A stretch of DNA of 64,000 nt from Trinickia sp. Y13. GTDB taxonomy: Bacteria > Pseudomonadota > Gammaproteobacteria > Burkholderiales > Burkholderiaceae. The number at the start of each line of letters is the position of its first letter. Positions within the stretch are counted from its first letter, which is position 1. This document shows, piece after piece, positions 6,688 to 15,169 of this stretch. The stretch lies in contig NZ_JAKWFK010000003.1 in the NCBI RefSeq assembly GCF_029522115.1, positions 434,001-498,000 of the forward strand, given 5' to 3'. Below the pieces are notes generated by a model that was not told the origin of the DNA, ran no database searches, and saw nothing but the letters and a program-made list of their open reading frames with translations. Both the position numbers and the translations under genes were made by a program.

Positions 6688-9473
6688 GCGATACGCGCCA
6701 AACGCTGGCGGCCGAGCGCGTCGCGTCCGCCGACGACGCAACCGCGGCCGTGCGCATGTCCAACGTAAGCTTGCGTTACGGCAAGACCGTCGCGCTCGAA
6801 GACGTGACGATCGCGATCCCGGCCGGCAAGATCGTCGGCTTGATCGGGCCGGACGGGGTAGGCAAGTCGAGCCTGTTGGCGCTCGCTGCGGGCGCGCGCG
6901 TGATCCAGACCGGCGAAGTGTCCGCCCTCGGCGGCGACATGCGCTCGGCGCGCCACAGGGAGGCCGTGTGCCCGCGCATCGCTTATATGCCGCAGGGACT
7001 CGGCAAAAATTTGTATGCGACGTTGTCCGTCGAAGAGAACTTGCAGTTCTTCGCGCGCCTGTTCGGTCATGACGCTGCGCAGCGCCGTCGCCGTATCGAT
7101 GCGCTCACGCGCAGTACGGGCCTTTATCCGTTTCTCGCTCGCCCGGCAGGCAAACTATCCGGTGGCATGAAGCAAAAGCTCGGGCTGTGCTGCGCGTTGA
7201 TCCACGACCCCGACCTGTTGATCCTCGACGAACCGACGACGGGCGTCGACCCGCTCGCAAGAGCGCAATTCTGGACCTTGATCGCGGCGCTGCGCGCCGA
7301 GCGTCCCGCGATGACGGTGGTCGTCGCGACCGCTTATATGGACGAAGCGCAGCGCTTCGACTGGCTCGTGGCGATGAATGCGGGCCGAGTGCTCGCGGTC
7401 GGCTCGCCGCAAGCGCTGCTCGCGCAGACCGGCGCCGATACGCTCGAGGCGGCCTTCATCGCCTTGCTGCCGCCAGCGCGGCGCGGCGATTACCGGCCGG
7501 TCACCGTCGAGCCGTGGGTCGCGGACGAGGGCGAGGGCGAGGACAACGCTGCGATCGAGGCAGAAGGTTTGACGATGCGTTTCGGCGATTTCTTGGCCGT
7601 CGATCACGTCAGCTTTCGCATTCGCCGCGGCGAGATCTTCGGCTTTCTCGGCTCGAACGGTTGCGGCAAATCGACGACGATGAAAATGCTGACCGGGCTC
7701 TTGAGCGCGAGCGAGGGCAACGCCACGTTGTTCGGCCGAGCGGTCGACCCGAAGGATATCGATACGCGCCGCCGCGTCGGCTACATGTCGCAAGCGTTCT
7801 CGCTCTATAGCGAACTGACGGTTCGGCAAAATCTCGTCTTGCATGCACGATTGTTTCAGGTCGAAGAAGACAAGATCGTCGAGCGCGTGGCGGAAATGAG
7901 CGGGCGCTTCGGCCTGACCGAAGTGCTCGACGCCTTGCCGGATCGGTTGGCGCTCGGGATGCGGCAGCGTTTGTCGCTCGCGGTAGCGATGGTGCATCGC
8001 CCCGAAATGCTGATTCTGGACGAGCCCACCTCGGGCGTGGACCCGGTCGCGCGCGACGAGTTCTGGCGATTGATGCTCGATCTATCGCGACGCGATCGTG
8101 TGACGATCTTCATCTCGACGCACTTCATGAACGAGGCTGCGCGCTGCGATCGGATCTCGCTCATGCACGCGGGGCGCGTGCTCGCGAGCGGAGCGCCGGC
8201 CGAGATCGTGCGCGCACGCGGCGCAAAAAACTTGGAGGACGCGTTCGTCGCGTACTTGGTCGACGCCGAAGGAGGCAAGGCGGCCGCACCCGATGACGCG
8301 CCGGCCGCGCAGCCTTCGGCGCTGCCGGCCCCTTCGACCGCGCGTCGCGGCTTCAGTCCTTCTCGCGCGCTCACGTATGTGTGGCGCGAAGCGCTGGAAC
8401 TGCGTCGTGACCCGGTGCGCGCCGCCCTAGCGCTCTTGGGCTCGCTCGTCCTAATGTGCGTCATTGGGCTGGGGATTAGCCTGGACGTCGAGAATCTGAC
8501 CTTTGCCGTCCTCGATCGCGATCAATCGGAGCTGAGCCGCGACTATGCTTTGAACATTGCGGGCTCCCGCTATTTCATCGAGCAGCGGCCCGTCAGCGAT
8601 TATGAGGACCTCGATCGACGCATGCGCGCGGGGAAGCTGTCGCTTGCGATCGAGATACCGCCGGGCTTCGGGCGCGACTTGGCGCACGCACGGCCGGTGC
8701 AAATCGGCGTTTGGATCGACGGCGCCATGCCGCTGCGCGCGGAGACGATTCGGGGCTACATGCTGGGCATGCACGAGCAATGGCTGCGCGATCAACTGCG
8801 GCACCGGCTCGGCGTGGATAGCGCCGCCCAGATTACTATCGAAACCCGGTTCCGCTACAACCCCGATGTGAAAAGTTTGCCTGCCATGGTGCCGGCCGTG
8901 ATTCCGCTGTTGTTGCTGATGCTGCCCGCGATGCTCACGGCGTTGGCGGTCGTGCGCGAGCGCGAGCTGGGCTCCATCGTCAACCTTTACGTCACGCCGG
9001 TGACCCGCATGGAGTTTTTGCTCGGCAAACAAGTGCCATATGTGCTGCTGGCCATGCTGAACTTCGCGCTGATGGCGTTGCTGGCGCGCTTTGCCTTCGA
9101 CGTGCCCGTCAAAGGCAGTTTGCCGACATTGCTCTTGGCCGTCCTGCTGTTCAACATTGTGTCGACTGCATTCGGCCTGTTGGCGTCGACCTTCACGCGC
9201 AGCCAAATCGCGGCGATGTTCTTCACGTTGATCGGCACGCTGATTCCCGCCGTGGAGTTTTGCGGGCTCATCAATCCGGTCTCGTCGATGGAGGGAACGG
9301 GCCGCTTGATCGGCCAAGCGTACCCCGCGACCTACATGTTCGCGATCAGCCGGGGCGTGTTCAACAAAGCGCTCGGATTCGCCGACCTTCGCGCGCATTT
9401 TCTGCCGCTCGCCATCGCGATCCCGGTTCTGCTCGGCGCCACCGTCGCGCTGTTGCGCAAACAGGAGGTTTAA
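6684..9473 (+). CDS. RbbA/YhiH-type ABC transporter: two ATPase domains fused to a permease
   Basis: A 929-residue fusion with the layout of E. coli RbbA. The first ATPase has Walker A at 55-63 (GPDGVGKSS), signature LSGGM at 158-162 and Walker B LLILDEP. The second has Walker A at 323-331 (GSNGCGKST), a degenerate signature LALGM at 422-426 and [12 protein letters not shown]. The switch histidine is absent in the first (ATAYMDEA) and present in the second (STHFMNEA), an asymmetry also seen in RbbA. From about residue 560 an ABC-2 type permease follows with a large extracytoplasmic loop and about six membrane spans. GTG is chosen as start since it overlaps the upstream stop. Drug or lipophile export is most likely; RbbA has also been linked to ribosomes. 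Confidence 0.92.
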   Translation: MSDTRQTLAAERVASADDATAAVRMSNVSLRYGKTVALEDVTIAIPAGKIVGLIGPDGVGKSSLLALAAGARVIQTGEVSALGGDMRSARHREAVCPRIAYMPQGLGKNLYATLSVEENLQFFARLFGHDAAQRRRRIDALTRSTGLYPFLARPAGKLSGGMKQKLGLCCALIHDPDLLILDEPTTGVDPLARAQFWTLIAALRAERPAMTVVVATAYMDEAQRFDWLVAMNAGRVLAVGSPQALLAQTGADTLEAAFIALLPPARRGDYRPVTVEPWVADEGEGEDNAAIEAEGLTMRFGDFLAVDHVSFRIRRGEIFGFLGSNGCGKSTTMKMLTGLLSASEGNATLFGRAVDPKDIDTRRRVGYMSQAFSLYSELTVRQNLVLHARLFQVEEDKIVERVAEMSGRFGLTEVLDALPDRLALGMRQRLSLAVAMVHRPEMLILDEPTSGVDPVARDEFWRLMLDLSRRDRVTIFISTHFMNEAARCDRISLMHAGRVLASGAPAEIVRARGAKNLEDAFVAYLVDAEGGKAAAPDDAPAAQPSALPAPSTARRGFSPSRALTYVWREALELRRDPVRAALALLGSLVLMCVIGLGISLDVENLTFAVLDRDQSELSRDYALNIAGSRYFIEQRPVSDYEDLDRRMRAGKLSLAIEIPPGFGRDLAHARPVQIGVWIDGAMPLRAETIRGYMLGMHEQWLRDQLRHRLGVDSAAQITIETRFRYNPDVKSLPAMVPAVIPLLLLMLPAMLTALAVVRERELGSIVNLYVTPVTRMEFLLGKQVPYVLLAMLNFALMALLARFAFDVPVKGSLPTLLLAVLLFNIVSTAFGLLASTFTRSQIAAMFFTLIGTLIPAVEFCGLINPVSSMEGTGRLIGQAYPATYMFAISRGVFNKALGFADLRAHFLPLAIAIPVLLGATVALLRKQEV

Positions 9474-10598
9474 GTGCGCGTGCTTTCGACGATCTACCGG
9501 CTCGGCGTCAAGGAACTGTGGAGCTTGGCGCGCGACCCGATGATGCTCGCGCTCATCGTCTATACGTTCACGGCCTCGATTTACGCGGCCGCCACGGCGC
9601 AGCCGGAGACGCTGCATATGGCGCCGATCGCGATCGTCGACGAAGACGCCTCGCCGCTTGCGCAACGCATCGTCTCCGCGTTCTTTCCGCCGCAATTTTC
9701 TGCGCCGTTGCTCGTCGATGCTACCGGCGTCGATCACGGGCTCGATCTTGGGCGCTTCACGTTCGCGCTCGATATTCCGCCGAACTTTCAGCGCGACGCG
9801 CTAGCCGGGCGGCAAACGCAGATTCAACTGAACGTGGATGCGACGCGCATGAGCCAGGCCTTCACGGGCAGCGGCTACGTGCAGCAGATCGTGCTGGGCG
9901 AGGTGCGCGATTTTCTGGCGCGCGAGAAGGGCGCGGCGCCTGCCCCAGTCGATTTGGCCATGCATATGCGCTTCAACCCGAATCTCGAGCATGCGTGGTT
10001 CGGCGCGCTCATGGAAATCATCAACAACGTCACCATGTTGTCGATCATTCTCACCGGCGCGGCGCTGATTCGCGAGCGCGAGCACGGGACTGTCGAGCAT
10101 TTGCTCGTCATGCCCGTGACGCCGCTGGAAATCATGGTTGCGAAGGTGTGGTCGATGGGGCTCGTCGTGCTGACGGCCGCGTTCTTATCGCTCACGTTGG
10201 TCGTGCGCGGCGCTCTGCATGTGCCGATCCAAGGATCGGTTGGCTTGTTCATGCTCGGCGCGGCGCTGCATCTGTTCGCCGCGACGTCGATGGGCATTTT
10301 TCTCGCGACGCTCGCACGCAGCATGCCTCAGTTCGGCATGCTGATGGTGCTGGTGCTGATCCCGCTGCAACTGTTGTCGGGCAGCGTGACGCCGCGAGAG
10401 AGCATGCCGAAGTTCGTGCAAGAAGTGATGCTCGCGGCGCCCACGACGCATTTCGTCGAGCTCGCACAGGCGATCCTCTATCGGGGCGCGGGTTTCGAAG
10501 CCGTCTGGGCGCCGTTTCTCGCGCTCGCGACGATTGGCGCCGCCCTATTCGCGCTTTCGCTTGCCCGCTTTCGCAAGACGATTGCGCTGATGGCATGA
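9474..10598 (+). CDS. ABC-2 type permease (YhhJ type)
   Basis: A 374-residue inner-membrane permease with one N-terminal membrane span, a long periplasmic domain (about residues 45-170) and five or six C-terminal spans. The motif REREHGTVEHLLVMPVTPLEIMVAKV is characteristic of ABC-2 exporters of the YhhJ/YadH group. It starts with GTG at the base after the previous TAA. It resembles the permease half of the preceding fusion protein, so the two probably form a heterodimeric membrane unit driven by the two fused ATPases. Confidence 0.94.
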   Translation: MRVLSTIYRLGVKELWSLARDPMMLALIVYTFTASIYAAATAQPETLHMAPIAIVDEDASPLAQRIVSAFFPPQFSAPLLVDATGVDHGLDLGRFTFALDIPPNFQRDALAGRQTQIQLNVDATRMSQAFTGSGYVQQIVLGEVRDFLAREKGAAPAPVDLAMHMRFNPNLEHAWFGALMEIINNVTMLSIILTGAALIREREHGTVEHLLVMPVTPLEIMVAKVWSMGLVVLTAAFLSLTLVVRGALHVPIQGSVGLFMLGAALHLFAATSMGIFLATLARSMPQFGMLMVLVLIPLQLLSGSVTPRESMPKFVQEVMLAAPTTHFVELAQAILYRGAGFEAVWAPFLALATIGAALFALSLARFRKTIALMA

Positions 10599-10783
10599 CT
10601 TGCGCTTGCTCGCCGCGTTCGGTGGGCCCGGTCATCGGCCATGGAAACCCGCGGTGCGCCGCTGGATGTGTCCCAGGACGCAGTCGAGCGCGCCGGCTTC
10701 GTTTATACAAGGGGTTGGGCAACGACGGCGCGCGCGAAGCGATCGACGCCTTGCGCGCTCAACGACCGTGGGGGAGTGAGGAC

Positions 10784-11734
10784 ATGCGAATCGTGATCGC
10801 ATTGGCAAGCGACGCGCTGCACAGGCGAGACGGGAAGGGCGGAACCCAAGAGGACGCGCTCGTCGTTCGTTCGGCGGCCGAACAGTTGGCACGAATCGCG
10901 CAGGGCAACGACGTCGTGATCGTGCATAGCGATGGCTATCGGATTTTGCCTAACGCAACCGATCATCACGAAGATCGGGGGAATGGCGCGGTTTCGATCG
11001 AGCCCGCCAACGCAGAAGCTGCGCCAACGAAAATCGGCACGAGCTTCGAACGTGAACTGCGAAATATGCTTCCGAACGCGCGCCGATGCGCGGCACTGCA
11101 CACCCAGGTGGAGGTCGATCGAACCGATCCCGCGTTCGACGCGCCCAACAAGGCCGTCGGCCCGATGCTCACGGGCGCGCGCGCGCTCGCCGCCGCCCGG
11201 GAAAAACACTGGAATCTGGCCCACGACGGCATTGCGTATCGGCACGTCGTGCCGAGCCCGCAGCCGCTGCGACTGCTGCAGGAGGAGCCGCTGCGTCGTT
11301 TGGTCGAGCAGGGCGCCGTCGTCGTGTGCACCGTCGGTGTCACGCCGGTCGTGGCCGGCGTCGACGGCGCTTCGCATGCCGTCGACGCCGTCATCGACGA
11401 GCACGACGGCGCAGCCCTCGTCGCGCGAACGGTGCAAGCCGATCTATTCGTCATCGCAACGGACAAGCCTGGCGTCTTTCTCGATTGGGGCACGGCCAAC
11501 TCGAAGCTACTGCGCCATGGGCACCCGAGCGTGCTGCACGAGTTGGCCTGCACGGCGGGAACGATGAGCGCGAAACTGGAGGCGGCGGCGCGTTTTGCCG
11601 AGCGCACGGGCCGCAGGGCGGCGATCGGCGCGCTCAGCGACGTCGTTCGGCTCGTCGAAGGCACGGCCGGGACGACGATTTCCTGCGAACACGTCGATCC
11701 GAGCGGCTTCGCAGGCGGTGCGGTCGCGTGCTGA
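10784..11734 (+). CDS. Carbamate-kinase-like protein with degenerate active site (putative pseudoenzyme)
   Basis: A 316-residue protein that aligns over its full length with carbamate kinase (ArcC): TQVEVDRTDPAFDAPNKAVGP, RHVVPSPQP, a VIDEHDGAALVA segment, and a GTMSAKLEAAARFAERTG helix. Three nucleotide/phosphate-binding motifs are altered. The N-terminal GGNAL reads ASDAL (residues 8-12), HGNGPQ reads HSDGYR (48-53), and the GGGGIPV loop reads VGVTPV. Catalysis is therefore unlikely, although the frame is intact and of normal length. GGGGAGTGAGGAC supplies a good ribosome-binding site. It follows the exporter by 185 bp on the same strand and has no arginine deiminase partners nearby. Confidence 0.8.
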   Translation: MRIVIALASDALHRRDGKGGTQEDALVVRSAAEQLARIAQGNDVVIVHSDGYRILPNATDHHEDRGNGAVSIEPANAEAAPTKIGTSFERELRNMLPNARRCAALHTQVEVDRTDPAFDAPNKAVGPMLTGARALAAAREKHWNLAHDGIAYRHVVPSPQPLRLLQEEPLRRLVEQGAVVVCTVGVTPVVAGVDGASHAVDAVIDEHDGAALVARTVQADLFVIATDKPGVFLDWGTANSKLLRHGHPSVLHELACTAGTMSAKLEAAARFAERTGRRAAIGALSDVVRLVEGTAGTTISCEHVDPSGFAGGAVAC

Positions 11735-11847
11735 TCGTCGCCGCGTGCGCCGGCGCGCCGCCGTGGAAGTCGACGTAGATCGAGCCAATAGCGATTCGCA
11801 TCGGCTTCGAAGCGCGACGCGGCTGACCGCGACGCGCGTTTGCCTGA

Positions 11848-12873
11848 TCAATCGGCGGTCAACACGATGCGTCCGTCTACCTTCCCTGCCTTGAGCGCGG
11901 CGAAGATCTCGTTGATGTTTTCGAGCCGGTCGCGGTGGATATGGGCGCGCACCTTGCCTTCGGCGGCGAAATCGAGCGATTCCTGCAAGTCACGCCGCGT
12001 GCCGACGATCGATCCGCGCACCGTGATGCCGTTGAGCACGGTCGAGAAAATCGGCAGCGGAAAGTCGCCGGGCGGCAGGCCGTTCAGCGAGATCGTGCCA
12101 CCGCGCCTGACCATACTGAGTGCTTGCGCGAACGCGCTGCGCGAGACCGCGGTCACCAGCACGCCGTGCGCGCCGCCGATTTCTTTTTGGATCACCGCGG
12201 CAGGGTCTTGCTTGGCGGCGTTGACGGTCAACTGCGCGCCGAGCGTGCGGGCGAGTTCAAGCTTATCGTCGGAGACATCGACGGCGACGACGTGCAGCCC
12301 CATCGCCACGGCATACTGCACGGCAACGTGGCCTAAGCCGCCCACGCCGGAGATGGCGATCCATTGGCCCGGCCGTGTGTCCGTCACGCGAATGCCCTTG
12401 TAGACGGTGACCCCGGCGCACAGAATCGGCGCGATCTCGTCGAACGCGACGTTATCGGGAAGACGTCCGACGTAGTTGGGGTCGGCCACGACATATTCGG
12501 CGTAGCTGCCGTTGATCGAGTAGCCCGTGTTCTTCTGCTCGTGGCACAGCGTTTCCCACCCGGTCTGGCAATACTCGCAGTGGCCGCAGGCCGTGTAGAG
12601 CCAGGGCACGCCCACTCGGTCGCCCTCCTTCAGATGCTTGACGCGCGAGCCCACGGCGCTGACATAGCCCACGCCTTCATGCCCGGGAATGAACGGCAGC
12701 GAAGGTTTCACGGGCCAGTCGCCGTCGGCGGCATGCAAATCGGTATGACAGACGCCCGAGGCCTCGATTTTGACGAGAACCTGATCGGGCTCGGGGGTGG
12801 GCACACGCACCTCTTCGATGCGCAGCGGCTCGCCGAATGCATGTACGACAGCGGCTTTCATGAAGGTGGCCAT
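11848..12873 (-). CDS. Zinc-dependent alcohol dehydrogenase (AdhP/AdhA type)
   Basis: A 341-residue medium-chain NAD-dependent alcohol dehydrogenase that interconverts ethanol and acetaldehyde. Catalytic zinc ligands Cys42 and His65 (GVCHTD, GHEGVG) and the four structural-zinc cysteines 96, 99, 102 and 110 are present. The coenzyme motif [13 protein letters not shown] follows at about residue 170, and Asp in [10 protein letters not shown] indicates NAD. CAGGAG precedes the ATG. An FNR-type box with a -10 at class II spacing lies upstream, so it is likely a fermentative or low-oxygen enzyme, like ANR-controlled adhA of pseudomonads. Confidence 0.95.
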   Translation of the reverse strand: MATFMKAAVVHAFGEPLRIEEVRVPTPEPDQVLVKIEASGVCHTDLHAADGDWPVKPSLPFIPGHEGVGYVSAVGSRVKHLKEGDRVGVPWLYTACGHCEYCQTGWETLCHEQKNTGYSINGSYAEYVVADPNYVGRLPDNVAFDEIAPILCAGVTVYKGIRVTDTRPGQWIAISGVGGLGHVAVQYAVAMGLHVVAVDVSDDKLELARTLGAQLTVNAAKQDPAAVIQKEIGGAHGVLVTAVSRSAFAQALSMVRRGGTISLNGLPPGDFPLPIFSTVLNGITVRGSIVGTRRDLQESLDFAAEGKVRAHIHRDRLENINEIFAALKAGKVDGRIVLTAD

Positions 12874-12905
12874 CGATAACTCCTGTTCGGTTGGCGAAGA
12901 TGGCC

Positions 12906-12947
12906 AGTATCGTGGCCGCACCGCGAAGCACTGTTGAGGAAGATCAA
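12906..12947 (-). promoter_or_regulatory. FNR-type class II promoter of the alcohol dehydrogenase gene
   Basis: TTGAG-GAAG-ATCAA at 12934-12947 matches the FNR/ANR consensus at 9 of 10 positions. On the gene strand GATACT (12906-12911) lies with its centre 32 bp downstream, which is exactly the class II spacing. The predicted transcript begins near 12899, 26 nt before the ATG. Confidence 0.65.
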
Positions 12948-13006
12948 GGGCGCTGCGCGGCAAAACAGGACAATGGCAGTGAGCACGCGGCAATCGGCCG
13001 CTTTTA

Positions 13007-13025
13007 TATATCACAACGTGATATA
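13007..13025. promoter_or_regulatory. AT-rich 19-bp palindrome, probable operator
   Basis: TATATCAC-AAC-GTGATATA is a perfect 8-bp inverted repeat inside a 28-bp AT-rich patch that stands out in GC-rich DNA. It lies 80 bp before the HMA-like gene and 134 bp before the divergent alcohol dehydrogenase start. The binding protein is unknown; the arms face opposite to a CRP site. Confidence 0.55.
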
Positions 13026-13104
13026 AAATGACCGCTGTCGGCCGCGTACGCGAGGCGGTCCATGCATGAGGCTGCGCACCTGGCACAGATGCACGGGAGG
13101 GGCA

Positions 13105-13305
13105 ATGAGATTCGAAGTATTGGAACTGACGGGCAACGATGATGGTTCGCGCATTGCCGCGGCCGTCGGTAGCGTCGATCCTGAGGCGCACGTGACGCTG
13201 GATCCTCGCGCGCGAGCGATCGACGTCGATTCGTGGCTCTATCCGGAGGAGTTCCTCATTGCGCTCTATGAAGCGGGCTACGACGCCCGGATCAAGCGAC
13301 GCTGA
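13105..13305 (+). CDS. HMA-fold (copper-chaperone-like) small protein lacking the CxxC motif
   Basis: A 66-residue protein whose pattern matches heavy-metal-associated domains of the CopZ type: MRFEVLELT at the first strand, [19 protein letters not shown] for helix and strand, and [14 protein letters not shown] for the second helix. The metal-binding MTCxxC loop is replaced by LTGNDDGS (residues 8-15), so no metal-binding cysteine remains. GGGAGGGG precedes the ATG at the right distance. No P-type ATPase lies nearby. It may have been recruited as a protein-interaction or regulatory domain. The fold assignment rests on pattern similarity only. Confidence 0.7.
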   Translation: MRFEVLELTGNDDGSRIAAAVGSVDPEAHVTLDPRARAIDVDSWLYPEEFLIALYEAGYDARIKRR

Positions 13306-13434
13306 CGGCGAGTGCGTTGCGGTCGGCGCATTCATCTACGGGCGCGACCCGACTGCGTTAATCCTTCTGTCGCTCCATGACGGTCGACGCGCTCTCGGTC
13401 CGGTAGGCTAGGAAGCCAACTCTATCGCGGCACC

Positions 13435-13665
13435 TTATCGGGCCGGCATGGCTGGTGACCGTGGAGGCGCGGCGCCTCGCGCTAGCCGCGAGAGCACTTC
13501 GGCGCCGCGCGCCGTCACGCGCAGCTCGATCGATTCGCCGATGCGCGCGACGCATTGCACGAGGTCCTGCTCGACCAGTGTTTCCAGTTCGGGACTCGCG
13601 GCATGGGCAGCCACAGGCGCATTCACGATGACGAAGAGTTGGGCGAGTTCGTGCGGCGTCAACAT
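13435..13665 (-). CDS. Small protein of unknown function
   Basis: A 76-residue protein I do not recognise. It reads MLTPHELAQLFVIVNAP at the N-terminus, has a short helical middle, and looks like a small winged-helix fragment in ESIELRVTARGAEVLSRLARG, a pattern found at the end of MarR-like domains. CGGAGA precedes the ATG at about 9 bases. It has no cysteine pair or membrane span. It lies alone on the minus strand between the HMA-like gene and the response regulator. Confidence 0.55.
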   Translation of the reverse strand: MLTPHELAQLFVIVNAPVAAHAASPELETLVEQDLVQCVARIGESIELRVTARGAEVLSRLARGAAPPRSPAMPAR

Positions 13666-13966
13666 CAGGCATGTCTCCGGTTAGCGGCTCGGGCGCCTCG
13701 TGCGGCGGCCACTCTTTCAAATAGCCTGCACGGAAGCGTCGAAGCAGTTTCTCCGAAACCGCAGCATCGATCCATCGGTGTGGCGGCCGAATTCATGTCG
13801 GCGAATTCCGCGCGGCCGTAGGAATCATTCGAGTTCTCATACCATCCGATCGATCGCGGCGGGTCGCGGGCGAAATGTCGCACCCGCGCCGGAATATCGA
13901 GCGTCGGCGCTTGTCAAAAACTAAAATGAGTTTTGACTTTCAACGCTATCGATAGGAACCGTTCAG
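13666..13966. promoter_or_regulatory. Upstream region of response regulator with inverted repeat
   Basis: This 301-bp stretch has no gene that I can support. Just before the response regulator it carries GTCAAAAACT (13913-13922) and AGTTTTGAC (13929-13937), an inverted repeat with one extra A, inside an AT-rich patch. This is a candidate autoregulatory site, 29 bp from the start codon. Confidence 0.45.
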
Positions 13967-14614
13967 ATGATTCGCGTCTTGCTGGCGGACGATCACGCCG
14001 TTATGCGCGAGTGCTTGCTGCACATCCTCATGGAGGCGCAATCGTTCGTGATAACGGGGCAGGCTGCCGACGGCGCATCGACGCTAGCGTTGGTACGCTG
14101 CACGCCTGCCGATGTCCTCGTGCTCGATCTGACGATGCCGGCCGGCGGCGGCATCGCGTTGATCGAACGGATTCGCGCAATCAGGCCGCAATTGCGCGTG
14201 CTCGTGCTAAGCATGCATACCGAGCCACATGTCATGGAGCGCGCGTTCAAAGCCGGCGCGGCCGGCTATTTGACAAAAGAATGCGCGGGCGCGGATCTGG
14301 TGGACGCGATTCGCAAAGTGGCGCAGGGCGAGTTGTACGCCGGACTCGGCGCAGCGGAACGCCAGCCGCGGCGGCTCGCCTCGCTGACCAGGCCAAGGCC
14401 GCACGAGGCGCTGACTAGCCGCGAGCGCGAAGTGTTGCAGCACCTTGCGGCCGGCGAATCGAGCCGGCGCATCGCGGACGCGCTCGACCTCACGCCGCAG
14501 ACGATCAGCACGCACAAGAAAAACATCCTCGAAAAGCTCGCGCTCGCGAACGATGCCGCTTTGGTTCGCTACGCACTGCGTCATGGGTTCGACTGCGAGC
14601 CCGACAAGCATTGA
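13967..14614 (+). CDS. NarL/FixJ-family response regulator (orphan)
   Basis: A 215-residue two-component regulator. The receiver domain (1-120) has the acidic pocket Asp8/Asp9 (LLADDHAVMR), the phosphorylation site in VLVLDLTMP (Asp54) and the conserved Lys in GYLTKE. The C-terminal LuxR-type helix-turn-helix is clear: LTSREREVLQHLAAGESSRRIADALDLTPQTISTHKKNILEKL. No sensor kinase gene lies next to it. Its place among probable oxygen-regulated genes suggests a link with nitrate or redox signalling, but its targets cannot be read from sequence. Confidence 0.94.
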   Translation: MIRVLLADDHAVMRECLLHILMEAQSFVITGQAADGASTLALVRCTPADVLVLDLTMPAGGGIALIERIRAIRPQLRVLVLSMHTEPHVMERAFKAGAAGYLTKECAGADLVDAIRKVAQGELYAGLGAAERQPRRLASLTRPRPHEALTSREREVLQHLAAGESSRRIADALDLTPQTISTHKKNILEKLALANDAALVRYALRHGFDCEPDKH

Positions 14615-14743
14615 GCATCGTGCACGGTGTTTACCCTATCTAAAGTAAAAGGGCCTGACGCCGTAATCCCTTAAGCACTCGCGGTAGACGTGCCGCCGGC
14701 ACGCGCGCGGCCACGTCTTGCACGCCTTGTCACGCGCCTCACC

Positions 14744-15109
14744 ATGCCTCTCGCCCCTACGCCTATGGAATCGATTGCGACCGATCGGGACACGGCTATC
14801 GCCGCGCAAGTGCGCGCCGCGTTGCGCGAGTTGTTTCTCGTGTCGGGTGCCGCCGCACAATTGGGCGCGCACGGTCAGCGGGTTCAAGATGCCCAGTGGC
14901 AGGCGCTCGCACGCGCCATGACCCATGCCAGCGCCGTGCTCGGAGCGCGAGATAGGCGCGAGAGCGAGCCGATGGCCTCGTTTCGACGCCTGGCGGGGTT
15001 GTGCGATGAACTGCTGGGTCGCCGCGCCCTGGGCCATGTTTGCCCCTCGGCCCTTTGGCGCGACCTTGCCCGCGCCGGGCGCGAAGCCTACGAACAAATC
15101 GATGCGTGA
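14744..15109 (+). CDS. Hypothetical alpha-helical protein
   Basis: A 121-residue Ala/Arg-rich, probably helical protein that I do not recognise. It lies 129 bp after the response regulator on the same strand. An ATG at 14765 is also possible and neither start has a strong ribosome-binding site. The opposite strand is open over the same stretch, so reading direction is judged mainly from the more protein-like composition of this frame (LRELFLVSGAAAQLG, FRRLAGLCDELLG). Confidence 0.5.
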   Translation: MPLAPTPMESIATDRDTAIAAQVRAALRELFLVSGAAAQLGAHGQRVQDAQWQALARAMTHASAVLGARDRRESEPMASFRRLAGLCDELLGRRALGHVCPSALWRDLARAGREAYEQIDA

Positions 15110-15169
15110 GGCGGCGACCATCGACAACTGCGTTCAGATTGTCGCTCGCCGCTCACCCCGATGCCTTGC

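Noticed and set aside
14636-15127. A 163-codon frame on the minus strand downstream of the response regulator
   Set aside because: Its translation is Arg/His-rich and shadow-like; the plus-strand frame is more protein-like, though that gene is also uncertain.
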